This document shows positions 33,917-42,030 of a stretch of 42,921 bases of DNA, in pieces. How positions within the stretch are numbered: position 1 is the stretch's first letter; the number at the start of each line of letters is the position of its first letter. The stretch comes from Candidatus Poribacteria bacterium (lineage in GTDB: Bacteria; Poribacteria; WGA-4E; WGA-3G), in contig JAJEDB010000052.1 in the NCBI GenBank assembly GCA_022821725.1, positions 1-42,921 on the forward strand, read 5' to 3'. Position numbers and translations under genes: made by a program. Under the pieces are notes generated by a model. That model was not told the origin of the DNA and ran no database searches. It saw only the letters and a list, made by a program, of their open reading frames with translations.

Positions 33917-34023
33917 GGACACCCCACCTTTGCTGGTGAAGTTCCCTAACCTCGCTCTTTTAGATGTGTTCGTAATTATGGCTTTATTATAACTGACAAC
34001 TGGAGACCGACAACCGAAGACTG

Positions 34024-34830
34024 ATGACTATTAAGAAACGTATCCTAATTGTATGCCTCTTACTCTTATCCGTATGTAGTGTTATCTTCCTCTACCACTA
34101 TCGCGTCGAAGCGGATTCTCGTACCGAGCAGCCGGTGGATGCTACTTCATTTTCGCATGAGTTGTTTGATCAGGTTTTACAGGAACATGTCGATGAAAGA
34201 GGTCGGGTCAATTATACAAAACTGAAGGCGAACTCTGAAAAATTTGAGGCGTATCTGGACCTATTGGCTTTTGCGAATCCAGAGGAATTGTCCTATAATG
34301 AACAATTGACGTTCTGGATTAACGCCTATAACGCACTCGTCATTAAAGGGGTCATCGACCACTATCCGATAACGAGTGTCCGGAAGGTCAAACTCTTCAA
34401 CGGGTTTTTCTCTCGACTGAAGTTCCAAGTTGCGAATGGGATGTATACACTCGATCAGATTGAACACGGCATTATCCGTGAAGAGTTTGTGGACCCGCGC
34501 GCACACTTTGTGCTTGTATGCGCTTCGCGGAGTTGCCCGCCTTTGTGGACCCGTGCTTATACTGCTGAGACGCTTGAAGAGCGTCTCGAGACTGCAACGC
34601 TTAACTTTATTCGAAATCCGGAGCACGTTAAAATTGATCGCGCGAAACGCCACGTCTACGTCTCTAAAATTTTCAAATGGTATGACGATGATTTCAAGGA
34701 AGGTTACGAGGGGGTAGCCGATTTTCTCGCTGACTACCTGCCGCCTGAAGACGCGGAATATTTGGAAGCGACAGATGTGAAGTTCCGCTACTTGGACTAC
34801 GATTGGACCCTGAATGATCAAAAACAATGA
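34024..34830 (+). CDS. DUF547 family protein, membrane-anchored or exported
   Basis: 268 residues from ATG 34024; no good ribosome binding site, and the start falls at the end of a heptamer array. N-terminal hydrophobic segment about 5-24 (KRILIVCLLLLSVCSVIFLY) acts as anchor or signal; the Cys is not in a standard lipobox. DUF547 core: LTFWINAYNALVIKGVIDHYP near 96-115, VANGMYTLDQIEHGIIRE near 136-153, and C166-ASRS-C171-PPL. The family's role is not established; the paired cysteines and conserved His suggest a metal or thiol function. It stands alone, with 106 bases before and over 200 after it. Confidence 0.85.
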   Translation: MTIKKRILIVCLLLLSVCSVIFLYHYRVEADSRTEQPVDATSFSHELFDQVLQEHVDERGRVNYTKLKANSEKFEAYLDLLAFANPEELSYNEQLTFWINAYNALVIKGVIDHYPITSVRKVKLFNGFFSRLKFQVANGMYTLDQIEHGIIREEFVDPRAHFVLVCASRSCPPLWTRAYTAETLEERLETATLNFIRNPEHVKIDRAKRHVYVSKIFKWYDDDFKEGYEGVADFLADYLPPEDAEYLEATDVKFRYLDYDWTLNDQKQ

Positions 34831-34935
34831 CGGCGTCCATAATGGAATGGATGACGACTTTTTGATTATGAGGGTTCTGTCCTCTACTACGCTTACAGCG
34901 GGTATGTTGTAGAGCCTTCTTAAAATCGGATCCGA

Positions 34936-35044
34936 AGCCTGCAACAATACGCAGAAATACCCAAGCAAAAACACGCAGGCGACTCAACAAGAAGGCACGT
35001 TAAATTTGAAACCCGCATTATTCACCCGCAAGGAAAAATTAAAA
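34936..35044 (+). repeat. Leader repeat, copy 1, ending at the oxidoreductase start
   Basis: Begins AGCCTGCAACAATACGCAG, includes AAAAACACGCAGGCG, and ends CCCGCAAGGAAAAATTAAAA directly before the ATG. GCCTGC and GCAGGC can pair. Related copies are at 37532, 38745 and 38929. Confidence 0.7.
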
Positions 35045-36082
35045 ATGGTAAATACAGCCGTTATTGGCTACGGATATGCTGGACGCGCCTTTCATACCTA
35101 TCTCGTCGGTTTGGCAGATGGACTGAATCTTTATGCCATTGCAACACGGGATGCCGAACGCCGTGAAGCCGCACGTGAGGCATATCCAAACGTAAAGATG
35201 TATCAAACGATTGACGAAGTCATCGCAGACGACACTGTTGACCTTGTTGTGTTAGCCACACCACACGACACACACGCCGAACTCTCTATCAAGGCGATGG
35301 ATGCCGGTAAGCACGTCGTCACGGACAAGATCATGGCGATGAATACCGCCGAAGCGGACGCCATGATTGCGGCGAGCGAGCGGAACAACGTCCTGCTCAG
35401 CGTGTTTCATAATCGCCGATGGGACTGGGATTACAACACGGTCAAAAAGATTATCGATGACGGCCTGCTTGGAACCCCTTACCTCTTTCAGGTCGCGATT
35501 ATGCGATACGGACCCCCTCGCGGGTGGCGGGGTGTCAAAAGTCAAAGCGGCGGCATCCTTTACGATTGGCCCGCACACTTCGTCGATCAGGCACTACAAC
35601 TCGTAACGGCACCCGTTGAATCTGTGTATTGCGACGTTCACTACAATTCAAGATGGGACATTGATATCGGCAACTACGGACTCCTCATCATCAAGTTTCA
35701 AAACGATGTGCGGTATCAGATTGAGATTGGCAACCTCTCCAAAGCAGAGAAACCGCGGTGGTATATCGTCGGAGATGTGGGTGGATTAATCAAACACGGC
35801 TTGGACCCGCAGGAGGGACCGATGGTAGCCGGAAATATTGATGCCGCACAGCAGGATCCCGAAAACTATGCCAAAGTCTGGACGGAGGCAGGTGGCGAGA
35901 ACAGAGAACTCGTCGTTGAGAGTGTCCAGACAACATGGAAATCTTATTATCAGAATATCGCGGATGTGCTGAACAAGGGTGAAGAATTGGTTGTCAAACC
36001 CGGAGAGATTCGCACGGTCATGCAGGTCTATGATGCGGCGATGCAGTCTGCCGACACGGGAGAAACCGTTCGGATCTTGTAG
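35045..36082 (+). CDS. Gfo/Idh/MocA family oxidoreductase
   Basis: 345 residues. ATG 35045 gives the standard N-terminus MVNTAVIGYGYAGRAF with the NAD(P) motif G8-x-G10-x-x-G13; an in-frame upstream ATG lies inside the leader repeat. The Rossmann domain extends to about 120. The usual EKP motif is replaced by TDKIMA, keeping the lysine (K95). The substrate-domain signature GGILYDWPAHFVDQAL holds D174 and H178, which fit the family's catalytic D-x-x-x-H pattern. Such enzymes oxidise or reduce sugars, inositols and related alcohols; the substrate is unknown. It may act with the enolase-superfamily enzyme in sugar-acid metabolism, by inference. The leader repeat runs to the start codon. Confidence 0.88.
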   Translation: MVNTAVIGYGYAGRAFHTYLVGLADGLNLYAIATRDAERREAAREAYPNVKMYQTIDEVIADDTVDLVVLATPHDTHAELSIKAMDAGKHVVTDKIMAMNTAEADAMIAASERNNVLLSVFHNRRWDWDYNTVKKIIDDGLLGTPYLFQVAIMRYGPPRGWRGVKSQSGGILYDWPAHFVDQALQLVTAPVESVYCDVHYNSRWDIDIGNYGLLIIKFQNDVRYQIEIGNLSKAEKPRWYIVGDVGGLIKHGLDPQEGPMVAGNIDAAQQDPENYAKVWTEAGGENRELVVESVQTTWKSYYQNIADVLNKGEELVVKPGEIRTVMQVYDAAMQSADTGETVRIL

Positions 36083-36102
36083 GTTATTAACCGTTCGTAG
36101 TA

Positions 36103-36200
36103 GTGCGATTCATCGCACGTCTTGTATTCCAAAAGGTTGAGTCTCACATAGATTGTTGTGTGAAAAACCCACGCCGTTTAACCGCAAGGAATAATTAAAA
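36103..36200. repeat. Palindrome plus partial leader repeat
   Basis: GTGCGAT-TC-ATCGCAC at 36103-36118, preceded by CGTTCGTAG. At 36168-36200 is a partial leader repeat ending CCGCAAGGAATAATTAAAA, not followed by a start codon. Next comes TTCAGATTATGGACAAC (36203-36219), a half match to the ECF-type element. Confidence 0.5.
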
Positions 36201-36345
36201 ATTGTTCAGATTATGGACAACAGCGTTCAGTTTTTGACGCAATCAACCGTTGAATCCCAATAATTCACGCGAAAACGGGCTTTTAGCATTGGCATTGTAT
36301 TTGCTAATCATACGAACAAACAGCTTGTCGAAAGGGAGAGACAAA

Positions 36346-37455
36346 ATGAAAATGCAGCATGGATTCATATGGGTATTGTTCCTTGTGTTTGTTGTTGTGC
36401 AAAGCGGTATGACCGCGGATCATGAGACGGACGCATCGGCGGAATACCACGAACTAAACGAGCAGGTCATTGCGAGCATCGATCGGGGGTTGGAGTGGCT
36501 GAAGGGACAACAAGCCGAGGATGGGCTATTTGCCAATCATCCCGGCATAACCGCTCTCGCACTCACCGCTTTTTTACGGCATCCGCAGAACAAATACTCG
36601 GAGGCAGAACACCCGTTTATCCAAAAGGGACTTCAGCAATTGGTCGGGATGCAACAACCAAACGGTGCGATCTATAACATCGAGATGCAACCCGCACTGC
36701 CGAATTATAACACCGCTATCTCGGTCATGGCACTTTCCTCAACAGGCAACCCGGAATATGCGTCTATTGTTGAAAAGGCGCAAGGGTTTCTGAAAAGTTT
36801 GCAGGTCACAGATGAGGAGAGCGTCTATTACGGTGGGATCGGCTATGGAAGCCGGGAAACCGTGCATGACCTGTCCAATCTAAACCTTGCCATCCAAGCC
36901 TTAAAGGAGAGCGGTTCCGACGACCAAGAGGTTTGGGACAAAGCGATAAAATTTCTGGAACGCACGCAGAATCGGAGTGAAAGCAACGATCAGTCGTGGG
37001 CAGGCAACGATGGTGGGTTTATCTATTCGCCTGACGGTGAGAGCAAAGCCGGCACGGATGCCGCAGGCAGTCCGCGTTCTTATGGGAGCATGACGTATGC
37101 CGGGTTGTTGAGTTTCATCTATGCCAATGTAGACAAGAAAGATGAACGCGTGCAGGCAGCTGTCGAGTGGATTAAGCAACATTTCACAACGGAAGAAAAC
37201 TACGGTATGGGCGCGCAGGGGCTGTATTACAACTATCATACGATGGCGAAGGCGTTACGGCTTTACGGTGAACCCATTCTTATGGACGCCAAAGGTATCT
37301 CACATGATTGGTACCGAGAGCTCGCCGAAAAATTGATCGAGGTCCAGAAACCCGATGGATTCTGGGCAAATGAGGAGAGTCGTTGGATGGAGGCACTGCC
37401 TGTATTAGCAACCAGTTATGCGGTGCTCTCTCTGGACACTGCCTATCCGAAATAG
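36346..37455 (+). CDS. Secreted prenyltransferase/squalene-cyclase-fold (alpha/alpha toroid) protein
   Basis: 369 residues. ATG 36346 with GGGAGAG seven bases upstream; the in-frame ATG at 36250 has none. Signal peptide about 1-23 (MKMQHGFIWVLFLVFVVVQSGMTA). Repeats of the prenyltransferase and squalene oxidase type, about 50 residues each, include GLEWLKGQQAEDGLFANHPGI, LQQLVGMQQPNGAIYN, MTYAGLLSFIYANV and AEKLIEVQKPDGFWANEES. They form an alpha/alpha toroid. There is no DxDD cyclase acid motif, so it is probably not a terpene cyclase; exported members of this fold may bind or act on polymers. Function is unknown. A hairpin terminator follows at 37479. Confidence 0.8.
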   Translation: MKMQHGFIWVLFLVFVVVQSGMTADHETDASAEYHELNEQVIASIDRGLEWLKGQQAEDGLFANHPGITALALTAFLRHPQNKYSEAEHPFIQKGLQQLVGMQQPNGAIYNIEMQPALPNYNTAISVMALSSTGNPEYASIVEKAQGFLKSLQVTDEESVYYGGIGYGSRETVHDLSNLNLAIQALKESGSDDQEVWDKAIKFLERTQNRSESNDQSWAGNDGGFIYSPDGESKAGTDAAGSPRSYGSMTYAGLLSFIYANVDKKDERVQAAVEWIKQHFTTEENYGMGAQGLYYNYHTMAKALRLYGEPILMDAKGISHDWYRELAEKLIEVQKPDGFWANEESRWMEALPVLATSYAVLSLDTAYPK

Positions 37456-37478
37456 GTTTTTAATTGATGTGCTCTTGG

Positions 37479-37505
37479 CCCGCTCTCCACACGAGCGGGT
37501 TCTTG
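37479..37505 (+). terminator. Likely rho-independent terminator after the toroid protein gene
   Basis: CCCGCTC (37479-37485) pairs with GAGCGGG (37493-37499), followed by TTCTTG. The T-tract is short, so confidence is moderate. Confidence 0.5.
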
Positions 37506-37531
37506 AGTATTCTGAGGGATACCGTAAACGT

Positions 37532-37650
37532 AGCCTGTAACAATACGCAGAAATCCGCAGAAATGCCCAAGCAAAAACACGCAGGCGGATATTGATCAAA
37601 AACCGTTGGATCCCGAACCGCATTGTTCTCCCGCAAGGTATAATTAAAAC
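37532..37650 (+). repeat. Leader repeat, copy 2, ending at the nitrilase-family start
   Basis: AGCCTGTAACAATACGCAG ... AAAAACACGCAGGCGGATATTGATC ... TCTCCCGCAAGGTATAATTAAAAC immediately before ATG 37651. TATAAT (37639-37644) ends six bases before the ATG, which would give a leaderless transcript; alternatively AAGG acts as a distant ribosome binding site. Confidence 0.75.
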
Positions 37651-38478
37651 ATGTATGCGTCAATCAAAGTCTCCGCAATTTCGTTAAAACCTACCAAATG
37701 GGATAAAGCCTCCAACGCTGAGAAGCTGGAGGCTTTTTTCGTTGAGGCTGCCAAGAATACCCCGCAGCTGATTTTGGCAACAGAGGGGGTCTTGGAGGGC
37801 TACGTCGTGATGGATGTCATTGAGGGCAGAGCCACACCGGAGGCGATGCTTGAAATCGCAGAGCCCCTTGATGGCGCGTATATCCACCGATTCCGTCGAT
37901 TGGCACGTCAACTCGAAACCTGTCTCTGTTTCGGATTCGCTGAACGGTGTGGAACCGCGTCTGTCTATAATTCCGCCGTGTTTATTGATGCCACCGGCGA
38001 GATATGCGGCACCTATCACAAAACGCAGTTCGCCGAGGGTACCCACCCCTCGTGGAACTTCAATTGCATCGGCGAAACGATTCGCGCCTTTGATACACCT
38101 TTCGGACGTGCCGGCATTTTAATCTGCAACGATAGATGGAATCCACTGATAGCGCGCACACTCGTTTTAGATGGCGCCCAGTTCCTCCTCATCCCTTCGT
38201 ATGGTTCAAAGGGCAAAGGGCAAAATCAGACCGTGCTTGCCAGAGCGCGTGAAAATGGTGTGCCCATTGTAGAAGCAAACGTCGGGATGAACCTCATCAT
38301 CAGCAAAGGCGAAATTGTCGCATACAAATGGGGGAACGACCAAATCAGCACAGCCGACATTGATATTCCAGTGCTCCCTTCAACCGAGGCGGCGCGCCGT
38401 TCGGAACAGGCGTACTTACAATCTCAAGGACCTGAGATGGAAACCCGCTATCAGAAAACTATTGACCGTTTGAAATAA
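37651..38478 (+). CDS. Carbon-nitrogen hydrolase (nitrilase superfamily)
   Basis: 275 residues from ATG 37651. The catalytic triad is visible: E45 (ILATEGVLEG), K124 (GTYHKTQFAEG) and C159 (GILICNDRW), in family order and spacing. It should hydrolyse an amide, carbamoyl or nitrile bond in the cytoplasm; the substrate is unknown. There is no conventional ribosome binding site. The start lies six bases after TATAAT at the end of a leader repeat, so the mRNA may be leaderless. About 55 bases into the gene a 10-bp hairpin followed by six T (37705-37739) looks like an intrinsic terminator within coding sequence. Confidence 0.88.
   Translation: MYASIKVSAISLKPTKWDKASNAEKLEAFFVEAAKNTPQLILATEGVLEGYVVMDVIEGRATPEAMLEIAEPLDGAYIHRFRRLARQLETCLCFGFAERCGTASVYNSAVFIDATGEICGTYHKTQFAEGTHPSWNFNCIGETIRAFDTPFGRAGILICNDRWNPLIARTLVLDGAQFLLIPSYGSKGKGQNQTVLARARENGVPIVEANVGMNLIISKGEIVAYKWGNDQISTADIDIPVLPSTEAARRSEQAYLQSQGPEMETRYQKTIDRLK
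37705..37739 (+). terminator. Terminator-like hairpin inside the nitrilase-family coding region
   Basis: AAAGCCTCCA (37705-37714) pairs perfectly with TGGAGGCTTT (37727-37736), and the T-run extends to 37739. It overlaps codons 19-30. It could attenuate transcription when ribosomes are slow to start, or be coincidental. Confidence 0.4.
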
Positions 38479-38744
38479 CGCAGTGGAATCCCTTGTAAGA
38501 GCGATCTCCGAGTCTCGACTTTCCACATGAAATCCGACTTCATTCTATCCTGTTAACCCAATCTATGGGACTCGCGTTAAGTTGACTCTTTTTCGAAACA
38601 CAACTTCTATAAACCTATTTCCTATAATTGTGTCAAATACTTTAGTCAAGCCTAAAAGGGATTTAGAGATCCAGTGAAGATCGCGAGCACAGCCCGCTGT
38701 TCCAAGGAAAGAGCAATACCTGTATTAAGAATGGCGAAAGACGC

Positions 38745-39014
38745 AAGCCTGCAACAATCCGCAGAAATACCGGATTTAGTCTGGGAATAGACTAAATCCG
38801 TTCCTTGTATTACATCGCAAAAACACGCAGGCGGATACTGATCGAAAATCGCCAACTTCCGAATCCCGTTGTTCTCCCGCAAGGTATAATTAAAACAGGA
38901 TTGTATTCTGGATGATATCAAAGACGCAAGCCTGCAACATCGGCGCAGGCGGATATTGATCAAAAACCGTCAAGTTCCGAATCCTGTTGTTCTCCCGCAA
39001 GGTATAATTAAAAA
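38745..39014 (+). repeat. Two tandem leader repeats, the second ending at the DUF58 start
   Basis: The first copy (38745-38896) ends CGCAAGGTATAATTAAAAC with no gene after it. It carries an inserted palindrome, GGATTTAGTCT (38772-38782) with AGACTAAATCC (38789-38799). The second (38929-39014) is internally deleted and ends GGTATAATTAAAAA directly before ATG 39015. The earlier part of the 536-base gap 38479-39014 holds a CTTGTAAGAGCGATCTC palindrome fragment and nothing else recognisable. Confidence 0.75.
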
Positions 39015-39911
39015 ATGCTTACACCGCAATTTTTGAAGCAACTTGAACCCTTCCACATCCGATCGAACCGCTCGTTCCGTGGTAAATTCAGAGGTGAACG
39101 CCGGAGTCCGAACCGAGGTGTCGGCATGGAATTCGCCGATTATCGGGTCTATGAGCCCGGCGACGACCTACGGCATGTCGATTGGAACATCTACGCACGT
39201 TTGGGGAAACTCTTTATCAAACTCTTCCACGCTGACGAAGGATTACCGCTCGCACTCCTCATTGATAACAGTCGTTCTATGGCGTTTGGTTCACCGACCA
39301 AGCTAACGTGTGCCAAACAGATCGCCGCTGCGTTAGGCTATGTCGCTTTGGGACACGCCGATAGTGTTACCGTCTATACCTGTGCCGAACGGCTCGCCGC
39401 GGCGCTACCGCCCGCATCGAGCACCTCACAATTTTCACGTCTCACGAAGGTGTTGACCGCAATTGTCGCAGACGGACAAACACGGTTGACGGAATGCCTC
39501 AGGCAGCTCCCGATGTATCAACGACACCCGTGCGCCGTTGTTATCCTTTCCGATTTTTTGGATCCCAGTGGCTACGAACAGGGCTTCAAATTGCTCACAG
39601 GACGCGGCTTCTCACTCACGGCTATCCACCTGATAACCCCAGAGGAGATGAACCCGCAGCTGTACTTGGAAAACCGACCGACGGATGGGGATTGGTTGGT
39701 AGAGGATGCCGAAACCGGTGAAACGAGAGCCATCACAATCAATCCTGAAGTGCTTTCGCAATACCAGAATCAACAACAGCTGTTTTCTGACACCTTACAA
39801 CGCTTCTGTATCGACCAAGGCGTTGGTTACGCCCAACTGAAAAGTGATATGCCTATAGAGCCCTTTATTTTACACGAGCTGCACAGAACAGGTTTGATTC
39901 AGAGGAGGTAA
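39015..39911 (+). CDS. DUF58 protein with von Willebrand factor A-like fold
   Basis: 298 residues from ATG 39015, which lies six bases after a TATAAT box and lacks a normal ribosome binding site. DUF58 signature: SNRSFRGKFRGERRSPNRGVGMEFADYRVYEPGDDLRHVDWN near 17-58. A vWA MIDAS motif D84-N-S-R-S88 follows (LLIDNSRSMAF), with VVILSDFLDP near 173-182. DUF58 proteins usually work with a MoxR-type AAA ATPase, which chaperones metal insertion or assembly of partner complexes, and precede BatA-like genes. No MoxR gene is adjacent here, so this is an isolated member. A short ORF and an MFS gene follow directly. Confidence 0.85.
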   Translation: MLTPQFLKQLEPFHIRSNRSFRGKFRGERRSPNRGVGMEFADYRVYEPGDDLRHVDWNIYARLGKLFIKLFHADEGLPLALLIDNSRSMAFGSPTKLTCAKQIAAALGYVALGHADSVTVYTCAERLAAALPPASSTSQFSRLTKVLTAIVADGQTRLTECLRQLPMYQRHPCAVVILSDFLDPSGYEQGFKLLTGRGFSLTAIHLITPEEMNPQLYLENRPTDGDWLVEDAETGETRAITINPEVLSQYQNQQQLFSDTLQRFCIDQGVGYAQLKSDMPIEPFILHELHRTGLIQRR

Positions 39912-39912
39912 A

Positions 39913-39984
39913 ATGAAAACACAGATTTCACAAACCGATGAAGCTCTCCAACGGAGGGTTTCCATGTCTATAGACCCAAATTGA
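39913..39984 (+). CDS. Small ORF (23 residues) coupled to the MFS gene
   Basis: The AGGAGG that ends the DUF58 gene sits five to six bases before ATG 39913, so translation here is plausible. It encodes MKTQISQTDEALQRRVSMSI then DPN. Its TGA overlaps the TTG start of the transporter gene (TTGA at 39981-39984). The peptide matches nothing I know. Its likely role is coupling translation to the TTG-start transporter. Confidence 0.5.
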   Translation: MKTQISQTDEALQRRVSMSIDPN

Positions 39985-41159
39985 ACCACCGCAAATTTAG
40001 CCGAGTCTCATTAATCCTTCCCATCTATATTCCAGCGTTTCTGTTGGCAACAGGCGGAGGCATCGTTTCACCGACGCTTTCGATTTATGTTAAATCGTTT
40101 GAGTTATCCTATACATTGACGACGGTTGTCCTTGCTGTGGGGGTGCTTGGGAATATTCCAGCTGGCATTTTAGTGGAACGCCTCGGTCGCAAACTATCGA
40201 TGTTGCTCGGTTTATTCATGATAGGTCTGTCAACGCTCGGTATGGGAACGGCGGGGAATTTCTACCAACTCATTGGGGCACAGTTACTCGGAGGCATTGG
40301 ACACGCTTTGTGGATGCTTGCACGCCATGCCTATATGACGGATGTGATCCCCATAGCGAATCGCGGGAGAGCGATTGCCCTGTTCGGCGGCGTGAACAGG
40401 ATGGGCACCTTCGCGGGTCAGTTCTGCTCTATCTTTCTTGGGGTGAATCTCCGGCTCCCCTTCTTCATCTATGCCGGCATTGTGATGCTGAACCTGCTCC
40501 TCTGTTTCTTCTTCATTCCCGGAACGCGGCGCACTGCAACTGAGGCGGCACAGAAGAAGATGCCTTACCTGAAACAGCTCCTTGAAATCTCGCGCCAGCA
40601 TGCGCGACTCCTCGCCACGGCAGGGGTGGGGCAGGTGTGTGTGCAGACGTTACGCCGCGGGTGCAATATCATTATTCCACTCTATGCGGACGAGACGGTC
40701 GGGCTAACGACACAACAGGTTCGCTCCGTCGTCATGATCTCCTCAGCGGTAGATATGTCAATGTTCCCAATTGCCGGGTATATGATGGATCGGTTCGGTC
40801 GGAGATATGCAACAGTACCCGGAGTTTTCATTTTTGCTACGGGCATGGTGTTGATGCCGTTTACTGGGACATTTACGGGGTTACTACTTGCCGCAGTCTT
40901 CATGCGGATGGGGAACGGCATTGCTTCAGGGACGATGATGACACTCGGTGCAGACTTGGCACCCCGCCACGGAACCGGAGAGTTCTTAGGTTTATGGCGA
41001 CTCACGGGAGATTTCGGCGGTTCGGCGGGACCCGTTATCGTCGGTAATCTTGCCGATCTGTTCGGGTTGGGTTATTCCGGTTTCGCATTGGGCGGTATCG
41101 GTTATCTCGCGGTGACCATTTTCCTGCGGTGGGTCCCGGAAACGTTACAGAGAGAGTGA
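39981..41159 (+). CDS. Major facilitator superfamily transporter
   Basis: 392 residues, about twelve membrane helices. The start is TTG 39981; no ATG gives a full first helix, and the TTG overlaps the stop of the small upstream ORF. Motif-A-like loops occur in both halves: AGILVERLGRKLS after helix 2 and GYMMDRFGRRYA after helix 8, as usual for MFS. Other features: PIANRGRAIALFGGVNRMG near helix 4-5, and LAPRHGTGEFLGLWRLTGDFGGS. The pattern fits drug or small-metabolite/H+ antiporters, but the substrate is unknown. It is the last plus-strand gene before a minus-strand pair, so its transcript ends in 41160-41286, where I see no clear terminator. Confidence 0.88.
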   Translation: MNHRKFSRVSLILPIYIPAFLLATGGGIVSPTLSIYVKSFELSYTLTTVVLAVGVLGNIPAGILVERLGRKLSMLLGLFMIGLSTLGMGTAGNFYQLIGAQLLGGIGHALWMLARHAYMTDVIPIANRGRAIALFGGVNRMGTFAGQFCSIFLGVNLRLPFFIYAGIVMLNLLLCFFFIPGTRRTATEAAQKKMPYLKQLLEISRQHARLLATAGVGQVCVQTLRRGCNIIIPLYADETVGLTTQQVRSVVMISSAVDMSMFPIAGYMMDRFGRRYATVPGVFIFATGMVLMPFTGTFTGLLLAAVFMRMGNGIASGTMMTLGADLAPRHGTGEFLGLWRLTGDFGGSAGPVIVGNLADLFGLGYSGFALGGIGYLAVTIFLRWVPETLQRE

Positions 41160-41286
41160 CGGTTCCTATCTATCGACAAGAAGAGGCACTACACGAACAA
41201 AAGCGTTACGAACTATCTCAGCGGAAGGTTTTTCCACAGATAACGAGCCCAAAGCAGAAAATTGGGGCGAAGTGAGGTGCCTTTGG

Positions 41287-41727
41287 TTAAGAGTTGTTCT
41301 TTTTCGCCTGTTCCAAAAGTTGTTCCGCTCGCTCTGCGCGCTGTTCTGCCTGTTCTGCGCGCTGTTTCTCTTGGTCGGCGCGCTGTTTCTCTTGGTCAGC
41401 GATTCGTTTGGCATCTAAATAATACATAACACGCTCCAATCCTTTACAAAAAACGATAGTTAGTATTGTTAGTAGAACAGTAAAAGCCGAAAGATGCGTT
41501 GTGATAGATTCTGCTGTTTCCAGTGGCGGTGTGCCTGCTTTTCCACCTTCAAGAATTTCACCGCTTATAACCCACGAAGCGTATCCAATAAAGACAATGA
41601 CAAAGTTGTAAAATGCTGGATTTAACCATTTTTTCGGGATTCCGCCCGGAAAAGCAACATATTTGTCATCTGATCCTGAATCTTGAAGATATTCTCCATC
41701 TTCATTGTCAAAGGGAGTGCTCTCCAC
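41287..41727 (-). CDS. Small membrane protein with C-terminal coiled coil
   Basis: 146 residues. GTG 41727 has AGGAG about seven bases upstream; the in-frame ATG upstream lies inside the tRNA gene and is rejected. Two membrane segments (NFVIVFIGYASWVISG near 40-57, and FTVLLTILTIVFCKGL near 80-96) are followed by heptad-like repeats (ADQEKQR twice, AEQAEQR, AERAEQL), a long charged coiled coil. It starts 28 bases after the tRNA on the same strand and may share its transcript. No known function. In architecture it resembles the small coiled-coil protein at 6209-6565. Confidence 0.65.
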   Translation of the reverse strand: MESTPFDNEDGEYLQDSGSDDKYVAFPGGIPKKWLNPAFYNFVIVFIGYASWVISGEILEGGKAGTPPLETAESITTHLSAFTVLLTILTIVFCKGLERVMYYLDAKRIADQEKQRADQEKQRAEQAEQRAERAEQLLEQAKKNNS

Positions 41728-41754
41728 TAATTGTCTCCTGAATTTGCCATAAAA

Positions 41755-41840
41755 TGCCGGGAAAGGGACTCGAACCCTTACGCGCATAATGCACACTAGA
41801 CCCTGAACCTAGCCTGTCTACCAAATTTCAGCATCCCGGC
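41755..41840 (-). tRNA. tRNA-Leu (anticodon CAG)
   Basis: 86 bases. Acceptor GCCGGGA pairs with TCCCGGC plus discriminator A. The D-stem is CTG/CAG, the anticodon stem CTAGG/TCTAG with loop TTCAGGG gives anticodon CAG, the long variable arm pairs GTGC with GCGC, and the T-arm is AAGGG-TTCGAGT-CCCTT. All are as expected for a class II leucine tRNA. The CCA end is not encoded. Confidence 0.92.
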
Positions 41841-42030
41841 GAACAATTATAGTATACCCTAATTTCCGTTCCTTGTCAAATTATATTCCCAGAAACAGGA
41901 CAACAGGAAATCAGATTAAACTTGCAGTATACTTGATCAGTCTAATGTAATTGACGCACCGGTTACATTTCTGCCAGTAGAGACGTTTTGGATCATGGTT
42001 CTCTGAACAGCAAAAAAGGAGCGCAAATTC

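Noticed and set aside
34261..34974. Minus-strand open frame opposite the DUF547 gene
   Set aside because: It is antisense to a well-supported gene, has no family features, and extends into the leader repeat.
36203..36245. Sixth copy of the ECF-type promoter element
   Set aside because: TTCAGATTATGGACAAC matches the first half, but no TGTGTCTT occurs at the right distance.
32837..41159. A single catabolic operon
   Set aside because: Genes are separated by 100-540 bases with repeats, a terminator and separate leaders, so they are probably independent units.
41728..41796. N-terminal extension of the small coiled-coil membrane protein
   Set aside because: The in-frame ATG lies inside the tRNA-Leu gene; GTG 41727 has a good ribosome binding site.
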